Assembly (NCBI GenBank): GCA_029964075.1
Contig: CM057147.1
Span: 22,155,513 to 22,219,512 of the forward strand
Source of the DNA: Patiria pectinifera
Lineage: Eukaryota > Echinodermata > Asteroidea > Valvatida > Asterinidae
Reading direction: 5' to 3'
Length of the DNA: 64,000 nucleotides
The translations under genes were made by a program, and so were the position numbers. Positions 34,014 to 45,975 of the stretch are shown in pieces. Within the stretch, counting starts at the first letter, position 1; every line of letters begins with the position of its first letter. The notes under the pieces are model-generated. The model was not told the DNA's origin, made no database searches, and saw only the letters and a program-made list of their open reading frames with translations.

Positions 34014-34293
34014 GTAAGGGCGAACAAACTCAGGGCTGGCTTCTATTTGGCAAAGTGCGCCATTTCGTGACCATCAAAGTTACTGAGCTGCAGCAACATT
34101 CTGAAAAAGGGGAAAGAACACAGAATTGATAGTTTTAGAGACAAGCAATTGGAAACATGACAAGATCAACACATTCCAGACGTATTTTAGTCCGTCCACA
34201 TTATTTGTCTTTGCTTGTGTTTGTAATTTCAAGTTAATAATTCAAGTTCCGTAATGACTTTAAGATTTTGCTAAATACTGGTGTTTAAATGCT

Positions 34294-34424
34294 TATATGG
34301 CTTGGCACCTAATTATCTTAATGATTTCATTACAGTTAGAAACCATCATCGTTGTAGTCTCAGATGCACTGCAGTACCTAAGTTATGGAGTGCCTCACCA
34401 TGTGATGTGCATAATGAACACTAA
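34294..34424 (+). pseudogene. Non-LTR retrotransposon ORF2 tail, relic
   Basis: One frame reads YGLAPNYLNDFITVRNHHRC and SLRCTAVPKLWSASP. LAP.YL.D.I...R..HR.LR and LW...P are the usual C-terminal end of LINE reverse transcriptase proteins. There is no upstream domain, so this is a 5'-truncated remnant. Confidence 0.6.
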
Positions 34425-34859
34425 GTTTTTTTCAGAAATTTAGTCATTCCACTCTGCTGTATCCTTGGGGGGGGGGGCCTGATGGGTAGAAGTTCACTTT
34501 GAAATTTTCTCCTTTTTTTGGTGTATGACGCATGATACTCCTTTTAATCATGTATTTTTTTATTTTCATGTATTTTAATAATTGTTATTATCATTAAGGT
34601 CTTAATGTGTCTGTGTATGGTGCGGTTCAGTGCATAATATACATGTATGTTTTTGTTAAATTAAAATATTTTTTTCAATTTGCTTTTCTACACAAATGTG
34701 CATTTTATATAGTTAATATCGTACATGTAATTTATACCTCTGTATACTTAATTTATTCTATTTCTGTAGTATTTTTAGTGTGCAAGACTAAGTATGCCAT
34801 TAAGTAATTTTTTTTTATATATGACGTCATACCAATGGGCAACCAACAAGCAACCCTAA

Positions 34860-35160
34860 TGCGCCTATAAAAAAAAAAATATGTCCCCCCCCGCAGCCCC
34901 AGGTATGATGTCGGGATTTGGTCACGTTTTTCATGCCCCAGGGTGGGGATTTTGGTCACTCAAATTACGTTGTTACCATTGGCGTGCCACATGGAAATGC
35001 ATTTACTAGTGCGCCCCACGTATGTATGTCGGGGCATGGTCGGGGATTGTCACTTAAATTTTGCCCGAGGGGTGGGGATTTTGTCACTTCAAAAGTGACA
35101 ATCCCCTCGTCTTGGGTGGGGCTGCCGGGGGGGGGGAGGGGGAAACAATTGATAGGCGCA
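34860..35160. mobile_element. MITE with TGCGCCTAT termini
   Basis: TGCGCCTATAAAAAAAA at the left and TTGATAGGCGCA at the right. Inside, GTGGGGATTTTG.TCACT occurs twice, with CAAAAGTGACAATCCCC inverted. Confidence 0.8.
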
Positions 35161-36221
35161 TAACACTTCAGCATCTTTTGCATCCCAGTGTATGTCACCA
35201 CTTTTACACCAGTCACATTTCAAGATACACATGCGCAGAAGAGAACAGTTTGCTGAAAGTTTGCATCACGTGACCACATCATCCAAATTACAAACAACAT
35301 GGTCCATAAAAGAACTTGTACATTGAGCCATTTCCTCTGGTTCTTTTCGGGTGTTCTTTTTTTTTTAGGAGTTCAGGCCTATATATGACTACCTCTGGTT
35401 CTTTCCTGAACCATTCTCATGGTGTTTCCGCAAACCTTTCATTCATTGCTTTTGGAGAGACACGCCTTATTGGCGACAGTGTTTTGTTTCACTTTTGTTT
35501 ATCTCCGTGGCAGCCCTGCACTGTCCACGTTCTGTCTTTCGTGTGCAGTGTTTACTTCGTTTCTTATTGTTTGTATCCTTCCTTTGTTGTAATATCCAAT
35601 TTTATGTATTCATTGTACTGAATTTGCCAAAAAAATATTATGATTATTATTATTGTACATTGAGGTTTATGATGCACAATTTCGTATTGTAAGAAATGTA
35701 CCAGCCCTCTACAATGCGCTTTGGTTTTGCGTGGTAACTCTTTTTAATATAAGGCGATTCGAGGAAGAATACAATGAAACGCCACTTTCCCGACAAGATT
35801 TTAACGCTGGTTTCATCCACAGTATTTTTCACTGTGCTGTGACCATCCACTAAATTTTTTTTATAAATAGAAGTAAACTAAAATGTCGTTTGTCTCAGTC
35901 TCACTAAAATTAATTAAATCATCCAATCACAATAGCAAAACCTACACGAAAAACATACTTGGGTTCATGAACGGCAACACAGTTTGCGATTGCATGTCAC
36001 ACAGTGCGCGCGTTTCATATCACTTCAATCATTCACGGTAGAGACCCTTAGCGCGATCAGATGCGCCAAATTATAGTCTTGCATCTGTCACTGAAAAACA
36101 TCCATCCGTTCGATATATGCTCCCCAACCTAGCCTTGAACCGTTCCCATTCAAACAGTGTAATTATAATAGGAGAAAACAAACCCTCCCCAACTTCACAC
36201 AGTTCTAATTTTTCCATGCAG
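35161..36221. other. Probable retrotransposon-derived intron sequence
   Basis: From 35316 to 35665 the plus strand is T-rich and ends TTATGATTATTATTATTG, which resembles a LINE 3' tail. The remainder has no feature I can name. Confidence 0.4.
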
Positions 36222-36364
36222 GCCGGGCCAGACAAGTGTCCAAAGGCGTGCCAAACTACCGTGAACTGGCCATTGTTGGCCGAGTGAAGGGGCCGTACAG
36301 TGAGGAGCGGGGGTTGCTGGAAGTTAACCGTGAAATTCGGCTGTATACAAGATTAGAACGCTAA
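36222..36364 (+). CDS. Candidate terminal coding exon, protein not recognised
   Basis: A strong acceptor (TTTTTCCATGCAG) opens a frame of 46 codons and TAA: RARQVSKGVPNYRELAIVGR, VKGPYSEERGLLEVNREIRL, YTRLER. It joins the exon ending at 34013 in phase, the split codon becoming Gly. The C terminus is basic and has no membrane segment. It could belong to a gene starting near 32616; if so, the N terminus would suggest a mitochondrial protein, but that link is not shown. Confidence 0.45.
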
Positions 36365-36877
36365 TTCTGGATGACGCCATACACACGGTGTTGGGAGGAT
36401 TGCTGCATGAGGGGTCGGCAGTGCATCCACCTAACGGCCATTTCTTTCAGAGGGGTTGGTTTGTTGGGGTGCGCAGAGCATGTGTCGCTGTAAATCTGGG
36501 TGGAAAAACGGTGGTGAAATTGAAGATGCTCATCAATTGCGCAACTTAAGTGGGGTGGGTGCATGGATTTGCTTTGTCTTATTATCAGTCACCTAAATCA
36601 TATTATCAACACCACTGATGTCATCACTGCATCACCCTCATGACACGTATCACCACCAATGCATACTGTTGATGCTGCCGATGGTTGTAGTGAGGTTGAT
36701 GTGGTCTCAAGAAGGGTGGGGATGACGGGGATGATGGTGAGGGCGATGGTGGTGGTTGTGCATGGGCGGTATTACCGACTAGGTCTAAACCCCTCTGCCC
36801 CCCCTTTCACCTACCCCCCCCCCCTCTGTTTGACCCAAACCTGGACCCGCCCCTTTTGTGGTGGCCGTGGTGTACGG
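36365..36877. other. No gene seen
   Basis: It includes a GATG/GGTG-rich stretch at 36660-36770. Probably the 3' flank of the candidate plus-strand gene. Confidence 0.4.
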
Positions 36878-37311
36878 CAGCGGCGTAGCTGGGGGGGGGG
36901 CGCTCCCCATAAAAAGTTCGCCCCCCCCCGTCGACCCCCCCCCCCCCACTACAAATGTGGCATCTGGAGAAAAGCACAGCCGTATATGAGTAACCATGAT
37001 TAGCCGGAAGAACATAAAGTCCCTTTTCCCCGCGATTTTGTGCGTATTTTTCACCTAAACGCTTTCTTTTCGCGACGGTGGCTGTTTAATTCAACATCCG
37101 TGGAAAGCGCATAGCGGTAGTTATTGTCTAACATTAATCATGATATAGGTTTTGAACAGCGCCCCCGTGGGAAGAAGGTGTCCAGCCCCCCCCCCCCCCA
37201 TTTGATTTTACGGAGGTTGGGTGTCCGGTGAAGAAAACAAATGACAGCACAGATGACATTTTTGGGCGCCCCCCCCACCCCCCTAGGATGAGGACCCTGG
37301 GTACGCCGTTG
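36878..37311 (+). mobile_element. CGGCGTAGC element with C tracts
   Basis: Starts CAGCGGCGTAGCTGGGGG and ends GGGTACGCCGTTG, which are inverted. The interior TAACCATGATTAGCCGG and TTTTGAACAGCGCCCCCGTG is shared with 58559-58981. Confidence 0.85.
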
Positions 37312-37670
37312 CGTGGTGGTGACAGTGGTGGGGGTAATATTGATAACAATGAAGGGCTAATGATGATGATGATACAGATGGAAAGAATGATGACCATGAA
37401 AATGATGGTGCTGATTAGATTATCATACTCGTTTATGAATTCATTTTTTATTTAATGTTAGGGAAGCATAATCCTTATTATTCCATTCGCATCAACCAAA
37501 ATGATAAAAAGCGGTGGTGCGGAATTTTTAAAAATATAAAACAAAATTGTTTTTTTAGTTTTGAAACGAAGGGGGAAGATTGAGGTGGCTTGTTCGGGAA
37601 GGGGGCTTGGAAATTGACCCCACCCATCCTCTTTTACCCGCACCTGCACTAATCTAGAAGACTGTTGTGC

Positions 37671-37801
37671 AGAGGCGTAACTATACGACTCCCACCCCGG
37701 TACCCCCTCCCCCTCCCGCCATTTAAAATCATGAATTAACACAAGTATGTATCTGCACCCCAGGTACCCCCTCAGAACTCTTACCCTAGTTACACCACTG
37801 C
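37671..37801. mobile_element. Short MITE with GGCGTAAC/GTTACACC ends
   Basis: GCAGAGGCGTAACTATACG at the left and CTAGTTACACCACTGCTG at the right are roughly inverted; between them are C tracts and CCCCAGGTACCCCCTCAG. Confidence 0.55.
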
Positions 37802-40600
37802 TGCTGTGCAGATTAAAACAATCTCGAAAACTGTTATACAGACCTGGTAATATGCGTGTGAAATTATAGGTCATAACGTCCGTATGGCACAAGAATTGAT
37901 TTTGTTCCTAATCATTCGTATATTGTGTGCCAGCTCAATCACCAACTGCAAGTTTTTCAAGTGGGTATTGTGATGCCCACGCAAGACAGACATCACTCCA
38001 ACTGCGCAGTGTGTGTAACACATGGGCACTCAAAATGAATGTCTTGTACACATTCGGGTGCTTTAGTTTTAATTCACAAATTTCTCCGGCTGGACAATGG
38101 GAGGGATTTTTGGAAGAGTCCTTACTCGGGATGTGATTGGATGGCGAATTACACATTCAACCGTCGCCTATTGTTTGTCAAGAAAATATTGTACTGTTAC
38201 AAGCAAATATGTATATGGTGTCATGGACCGCATCGCTTATATAATAGACAGCACAGCGAGGGGTCTTGAGAGAAAGGGCCGTGTCAGCCGGTCTGTTACG
38301 GAGGGGAGATCTGGCAGGCCAACCAGAGGGACCTCGTGAAAAGGAAAAAAAATAAAAGAAAATGAAATGGTAGAATGAGCCAGCAATCTGCTGATTATAA
38401 ATGTAAGAATACAATACGGGAAATTTTTTCCTTTTATGCGAGTTGGTCCGATTCCTGCTGTGTGACTGAACGGGCTAGACGGAAGTGTGGTCGGGCGAGC
38501 AGTAGCGAGCACGCGCTGGCGACCTCAGCGCCTCGCCAGCCCTAGCGTCGCCCGGCATATCACTGCACGCCTCACAGCGTCTTGTCACCGCTTGATTTTT
38601 TTGTTGCACGGTCCCTTTCATTTTTGTTCTGTATTCCAATACCCACGTAATAATGAAAATGGAAATGGCAGCCAATGTCGGTTGTTGTTGTCTGCATGTC
38701 TATTTTCCACCATGTGTATTCGTCTGCCTTGCCATCTACGGTGCGTAAAACAAGGCGGGATTAACCTCCGAATATGGAGTGCGCATCTGGGGCTCGGCTC
38801 TATGGCAACGTCTCAAGTACCAATTCGGAGACTGTCCTCAGAAGCACATCCTCGTACTTCATGGAGACTTAGACAAAAGGGTTTGCTCTACCGCAACAGA
38901 ACAACAGCCACAGCGAAAAAAAAAGAAGAAAAGACCTTGTAACGGCCGTGGGAACAGCCGGGACCGCACCGACGCAGACCATCGGATGCTGTGAAAATCG
39001 TCACTTCTGAGTCGCTCGATTTTTTATCTAACGGCTGCGATTTGGTCCAACCAGCATAGAGTGTAAAGAAAAAACAGCAGCCCGACCTACTTTGACGGTG
39101 TGTTACCATACAGCATCGGCATGTACAGTATATGCGGACGAGACGCGGGAATATACCTGTATAAATCGTAGCATACACGCTGGCCACATGGTGCTCGTCA
39201 CACGGCGATTTCACTGTACGCCTGCGTTGGAGACGACGTCCAACCACCGCTAAAACAATGTGGGCAACAGATGACGAACAACGGACTTCGATTATTTTTG
39301 TTTTCTTCCATTCTTCGCCCTCCATCCGAATTCCTGAACACGGTTCTTACCAAATCTGAACACCTGGAAGCACAGTGACGACACCTGATGCTATAAAAAT
39401 TAGGGAATTCGTTCAAAAATGCGTCATATTCGTCCAGCTGCGAGAGCGCAGCGCCAGCAATTAAGGTACCGTGCTCCGACGACGATGTCCCCGTGATTCA
39501 TCTACGAGTGACTCGATGGATGAGCGGAGTGTGGACAGCGAGAAGCATGTCTTTCACTTGCAGTGGTGAACAAGTATGTATTTTTTTCTCTCCCCCCCCT
39601 CCTTTCTTACTTTCTAATGCGCTACAGTATGGTTTCCCACTCATAATGTGAACTATTAAATACATTTCACAAATAAACCATACAGGGATGGTAATATTAG
39701 GGATATGAATTTTGATTTATTATTTTCAACCCAGACCCCAAGTGCAATACATCAAGAGAATACAATGAAACCGAACAAACTGAGGAAATTGCCGAAAATG
39801 TTATGCTAGAAATAACCATTTTGGGCCAACAAAACCCTTCTTTTTTACTATGAAAACATTTCGAAAACAAATGTTAGAACTGAATAGTCAAATAAAACAG
39901 ATTTAAAACAATTTTAAAAGTTAATTCTGCCTATTTAGGTACCGGAATGACATCACTTAGAATTTCAATCGTTGACTAATTTTGTCATGAGTGAAATTCA
40001 CCAGCCATATCGGAAGTCGTGCATTTTGACTTTTCCTTTGAAGTCGAGATAACAAGAAAAAACACCGATTCATCTTACAATGAACGATGTATTATATCAA
40101 TGATGCGCAACGTCACGGGTGAAAACGTACATTTCGGCGTTTTACAAACCGACAAAAATACACAAATGATTCATCGTTTCATTGCCAAAGGAAGCTTGCT
40201 ATCAATTTTGCCCATCATTCAGACTGGCAAATTGAACTAAGTTTTCGACATCTGTTCCTGATCAGACTTCCTCCTCATGAAAACATTAAGACTCAGCTTC
40301 TCTCTTTCTTGGACACTTTTAAGAAAATGATCGTCTCCAATGTTAGATGATCGCACACAACACTAACCTGAATCAGACATCTTAATTTAGGCCTCACTAC
40401 CATCGCTGTTTCTGTTCCTATTTATATACACATTTTTGAATACTGTGAGGATTAATGGAATCTTAAATTAAAAAAAACTGGAAAAACATGACATTATCTC
40501 TGAAAAAAACAAAACAACGAGAAATGATCTTTAACCAAAGTGTTGCCCGAAAGCAAATTGCACGATGACGTTGATGGAAAAGAAAAGAATTAGGGCCTAT
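37802..40600. other. CpG-rich island without a gene I can support
   Basis: 38450-39580 is clearly richer in C, G and CpG than its surroundings, for example GCTGGCGACCTCAGCGCCTC. It could be a promoter or first exon. An ATG at 39517 opens MDERSVDSEKHVFHLQW before a stop, and GTATGT at 39572 could be a donor. Nothing further joins it. Confidence 0.35.
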
Positions 40601-40619
40601 ACAGACATCAAAAATCAAT

Positions 40620-43600
40620 ATCTCTGCTCTTTTTTTTTCAAGTTTGGACACGAAAGACTCCTTCCTCAGTTCTTTTACAATTCGGTTGAGAAAAGCAAAG
40701 TCATCATGGTAAAATTTTAAAAATGGGAAATTCTTCAAGTTTGGACATGAATGACACCTCCATCAGTTGAACAATTCGGTTCGAAAACGCAAAGTCATGG
40801 TAAATGAACTAAATAATGGAACACAAGACATTTGATGTAAAAAGAAGGCTGGGAACTAGGCCCACAATATACAAGGTCATCGTGTGATGATCAGGGACGA
40901 GGGTCTCAAATAAATAAAAAATCGTCTTTTATTTTGTTGCGGTATAGGGCCTACACAAATAAACAGAATTGGAAAAAGGCAAATTATACGAAGAGGGGCG
41001 GTGATGTTAACAGGTAAAATATTGCCGTAGGCATATGCTTGTCTTGAAGAGGAAAGAGCGGACAGTTGAGATGGGTTATACTTATCATAAAGTGGTTACT
41101 ATTTTTGCTACCACACTTCAAAGACATCATGGGATTTAAGAAAGAAATAGCAAATCATGTTCATGTAAATTTAATGATTCCGATAATCGAAACTGCCCTG
41201 ATGCAGCAGTACAGAATGCACACGAAAACTATGTGGCTTTGCGGATTGTGCCTGAAAACAGGAGAAAACAAACGTGGTATAAAATAAATAAAAATCGTCT
41301 TTTATTATTTTGCGGATAAATACTAAATACTACACAAATAATTAAAAATGGGCTAACTATGTCGAGAAGTGAACGAAGACAGACGGATAAACGAATTTCA
41401 AAAACATGTATACACCTTCCAATCTAACAGAGATAAGTCGGGAAAATAAATCCTCAGAAAGATAAATCTGAGTGAACGAGACAAAATTGACAACCAACGG
41501 AAGCAAAATGCGGAAAGAATGAAGGAATTGTTACTGGAAATACTACAAACGGTGCAGTTTACTGCTGTGCTATGCGCCAATATCACAGACTGAAGGATGG
41601 GTCAATTGCTGTACATGTATAACCATATCATTAATCAAAACAGTCTACACATTGATAAAACATTGGAGGAAAGATTGACCACGATTATCTTCGTTTCCTG
41701 GTTTGTTTAAAATTACACCACATGGACTGTTTTTGTCCATTTATGAAAGCAAAAACCACAATCCTGTCGATTGTCCCTCAAGATATATTTAAACCATGCA
41801 TGCAAATTAAGAAGTTATGAGAAAAGACAGTAAAAAGAGAAAAGAAAATTGGTGCAGAAGAATTAGCATTATTGTGACATGTTAGGAATGGAGTTGGCAA
41901 TCAACACTATTACAAAACAATTATGAAATTGTTCTAATGAGAAACTTTTGGACAGTCGGAGATAAAAGGATGCAATAAAAACAGTGGACAAATTCGTATG
42001 TCATTTATATCTGTTTATTTACCGAGGAGAGGGCCCAAATGTCGTATTTTTGCAGTATTAGATATTTGCTTGATGCCTTTTATTTTGAATTAAAGTGAAC
42101 CAAACTAGTAAACAGGAAAGTATGAAAACAATGTGCCCCATGAATAATAGCTTCGAAATGAAAGGACAATTTTGGGAAAACGTAAAGGTGTTGGTCACTG
42201 AGCATCGAAGGCTTCCTTTAAGAGCATTGGACCAAAAATGTGATACAATTTCTAAAGATTGACTCCGTTTTCATGTAGGCCTATGATATAATTGACAAAA
42301 TTCAGTTTGTGAGGTTTGTATTTATCAGTGAAGGTCATGAACATTTCACTTCCAATTATTCACAAATAGAAGTACATGCTTCGTGCAGACGACCACCATG
42401 CATTTGTATTTGATATTCACAGTAATACTTCATATTTAATTACAGTTTGTGAGAATTTGCCTCAAGAGCGTTAAATAAATGGCTTTTTCATGCCATTTTC
42501 ATCACAAAACCTTATGTCTAAAATACACAGTCATGACATTAAAACGGACGCACATTTCAAGTGTATTGCAATCAACGTTTGAGCATGATAAAATTTTATT
42601 TTATACAACTACTATAAAATAATGTAAGCCCTTATACAGAGTGAGTAAAAAAAAAGTGACCTAGTTAGGAAAAAAAAATTAAAATAATAATTGGCTCGCT
42701 CTATTTCATAAAAAAAAAACAAGTTTGGAAGATAAATCCTCAGAATGCTAAATCTGAGTGAAAGAGACAGAATTGACAAAAAAGTACATGTTATTGACTA
42801 GTAACTGCATGTGAAAAATTCAATTAATTTGCATATATTCCCAAGTTATGACTATTTAAATAAAAAGATCACAAAATCCAGCTGTCCACCACTGATCATT
42901 TACCGTTCTACAAACTGATGAATACCCACTAAATACAATGAAACATGGACGTTGTCCCACCTCCACGAATAAACAAAAACGTTCAAAGAAAAACAGACAG
43001 AAATCGCCATCAATATGTCAGAAAAGAAGTGGACTTGTTCCTCATATTCAAATCACAAAATCTGACAGTAAAAATAATGTTTCAGTCTTGACTCAAACGA
43101 TTAAAATCCCATTTGTATTTGAATGCCTGTGTGTAATCTGTAATTCTCACTCAGCTCAAAAGCTTCCAATAGCATTCCGTGGACAGCTATAAAAATGGGT
43201 TCTTGTAGTTTAATATGCATAACTTCTGATGGCATGGATTAATTTCAGTAATTCTTTTTTTTTCAGATGAGTGAAAGAACATACTCTTTTAAGACATACT
43301 TAAGTTCCAAACATGTACTCAGTTTTCATGTACCATATAATTGACAAAATTCAGTAGGCCTATGTGAAATATGTTTGAATTTAATAGTGTTGGTCATAAA
43401 CTTCCAATTATTCACAAATAGAAGTACATGCTCCGTGAAAACTACCACCATGTTTTTGGATATTCACAGTAATTACTTCATATGTAATTACAGTTTGTGA
43501 GTGAAGAGTGTGAAATAAATGAATTTTTCTTGCAGTGTTCATCACAAATTATAATCTGTCCAAAATACAGACATGACATTAAAACGATATGTCGGTCCTC

Positions 43601-43750
43601 TCCTTGTAAATGAACAGATACAAATGACTTATGGATCAATTCGTTAATTAGTTTTTTTCCAGATGAGTGATATTTTAAGAAATAGTTTGTTCGCGTATTC
43701 AATTTGATTGCTTTTTTTCAGAAAACAAAATCATCAATCCTGGTCACTTT
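40620..43750 (+). repeat. Cluster of degenerate direct duplications
   Basis: CAAGTTTGGACACGAAAGAC at 40640 recurs at 40736. CAAATAAATAAAAAATCGTC at 40909 recurs in part near 41283. AGATAAATCCTCAG.A at about 41445 recurs near 42730. CCAATTATTCACAAATAGAA at 42352 recurs at 43406 with about 200 bases around it. No coding frame spans the cluster. Confidence 0.7.
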
Positions 43751-44120
43751 TATTTTTGACTCACCCCTATACAATGCAAGTTATCAACGAGAGAATTTGA
43801 CAACTAAGTCAATAAGCTAAAGTCTCGTGATCTTAAAAAAAACCCCGAATAAACGGGGAGAAAATGACATTGGCACATTAAAACATCATGCGCCCTATAC
43901 AAACAATTCGGGAAACATGTCACAGTTAAAAAGCCATTAACGATGAATTTGTTTGCATCCGTTCGTCATTACAATGCTTGAAATTGCTACAAAACATGAT
44001 TTTTAAAAAAGGCAAAAGGCAAACCAAAATTTAACCGAACTTCACCTAAATTCATCTCAGTTTTGAAATTACAAAGCTCTTAGAACGACAGAGATCGACA
44101 GTTCGGGAAAAAACCCCGAG

Positions 44121-44351
44121 CATGGGCGTCGCCAGGATGTTTTCAAGGGGGGGGGGAATTTTCCCCCAAAAATTCTCAACTTTTTCAACATATTCTCAAT
44201 TTAGCATTTTCCAAGCGTGGGCAGGGGAACATTTGCCTCCCCCATCAAATTAACAGAAATATGGGATAACAGAAATATGGCATCTCTTTTTCCTTTTTTT
44301 ATTTCTTTTTTTTTTTTCGTTTTCCGCCCCCCCCCCCCTCGCGACGCCCAT
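44121..44351. mobile_element. MITE with CATGGGCGTCGC termini, second copy
   Basis: CATGGGCGTCGCCAGGATG at the left and CCTCGCGACGCCCAT at the right. Shorter interior with TTCTCAATTTAGCATTTTCC. Confidence 0.88.
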
Positions 44352-45279
44352 AAAAACGAGGGGCCTTTTTGCTTGCATGCATGAAGCTTCAGTGTATATT
44401 TCTGGTTCACTGTGAACCCCGTACTACATTCCCAATCGAGTGCAGAGTTAAAGGCTGCATTATTCAGGCTTATTATACCCACACTAAAAACACAGGAAGC
44501 AAATTAACAGTGATAAGTATTGTATATATGTTTTATTACCAACTGACGTATTATCTTCATAGGGTCAAATTAATTCGCAGACCGAGCTATTTGCAACGAC
44601 TGCCTTGACATTTATTAAAATTAGAATTTATGAGTTATGGTTGAGATAGATATTCACACGTTTAAATGCATGTATAAGCCTATAATCATATATTATATGA
44701 CGGTTCTTGTATTTGGTTCATCAATGCAAAAATATGACCTAGGTATAGTATATATACGTAAACCAATTAATGAATATGCAAATCAGCACCTGCTGAACTC
44801 AGTGATTAAAAACGACATATGGTCACTGAAACTTTTGTGTGCTCATAAAATTAAAATTATTGAAGAATTATGCAAATTGGCCGTTATAGGCCCATTAGCA
44901 ATTTACCAATTTTGGTAGAAAATCTCCACCGAAATTAGATTTATGTCTGGTTTAATTCATAAGTACAAGTCACTTTTTCTGTATTCATTTTCAGCATTTT
45001 TCATCTGGGTCTGTTAATCAAACATAGACATTAATTTTTATCTTATTGACTGCAAGGAATAACTTGGTTTCCCTAAAAAAAATTCTAAAATGATCGCAGA
45101 CTGTTTTACTCTTTTCCTTAAAAACGAGCGCATACAATTATTTGTTGTATTACATATTGATATTGTGCTTAAAATAGCCTGGTTGATATGTAAAAAAACA
45201 ACCGTGTGTTTAATTTAAAACGGACAAGTAAAATGTAATTTAAATGACTGTTTCTTCGGCCTGGCTGTTGTCGGATTTC
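44352..45279. other. No gene seen
   Basis: AT-rich. A frame of 93 codons at 44637-44918 has no family features and is probably chance. Confidence 0.4.
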
Positions 45280-45379
45280 CAACGGCCCGTATACACTACT
45301 GCTTACCGTCCGAAGCACGGCATAATTTGTTTCACGACAATGCCGACGTGACCGTATCCAAGTCTGATAGGGAGGCTGC

Positions 45380-45393
45380 GTTGCTAAGGTAAC
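45380..45393 (+). promoter_or_regulatory. X-box-like (RFX) motif next to an ATG
   Basis: GTTGCTAAGGTAAC fits the X-box consensus (RYYNYY, two-base spacer, RRNRAC). It ends one base before ATGGCGGGGAAATTAAAG, which has a good start context and a possible donor, GAC/GTAATG. About 50 bases further is the palindrome GAACTTGACCTAAGGTCAAG (TTC), made of nuclear-receptor half sites. The link to a gene is not shown. Confidence 0.3.
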
Positions 45394-45764
45394 ATGGCGG
45401 GGAAATTAAAGGACGTAATGTAATTATGAAATCGACTGGAACTTGACCTAAGGTCAAGTTCACGAGACTTTCCGGAATGCTGGGTAAAACAGGTAAATGA
45501 TATGCATATATAGAGAGTCGATGACAAAGGTAATTCAGTCCATGCGTGTGAATAAATTCCAAGAAACGGGTTCAGGTGAAGGTTATATGGCGAATTAAAG
45601 TCGGCCTTTTTTTAATCAGGATTGTATCCAATCGTGAAATACATATAGATTTTAGACTCTGCTTTGTCTTATTGTTGTTCCTTGCGACTTATTTTCTGTT
45701 GTGCAGCTGGAATTATAAGCTGCATCGCCAAGTAATATGATTATAATGGTTATCAACCAAAACT

Positions 45765-45968
45765 GCATTGTAAAAAGGTTGGATAAAACACTGTTGGGCA
45801 ACGTCATTTACCCAGCATTGGTGTGAAATTACCTCATATTGGGTTGCATTGGGTAAAAACTGTAAAACTATTGGGAAGAATTTGCCCAAAACCAAGAGTG
45901 TAGGCAGTTGATAATTCGACCAGCATTGGTCGAATTATCAACCCATTTTGCCCAACTTTTTCACAGTG
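45765..45968. mobile_element. Foldback MITE with an inner hairpin
   Basis: CATTGTAAAAAGGTTGGATA at the left faces TTGCCCAACTTTTTCACAGT at the right. At 45906-45941, GTTGATAATTCGACCA is followed by GCAT and its exact inverse. Confidence 0.75.
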
Positions 45969-45975
45969 TGTACCG

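Noticed and set aside
38487-38942. Plus-strand frame of 151 codons
   Set aside because: In a GC-rich segment where stops are rare; composition and lack of splice sites or motifs argue against a gene.
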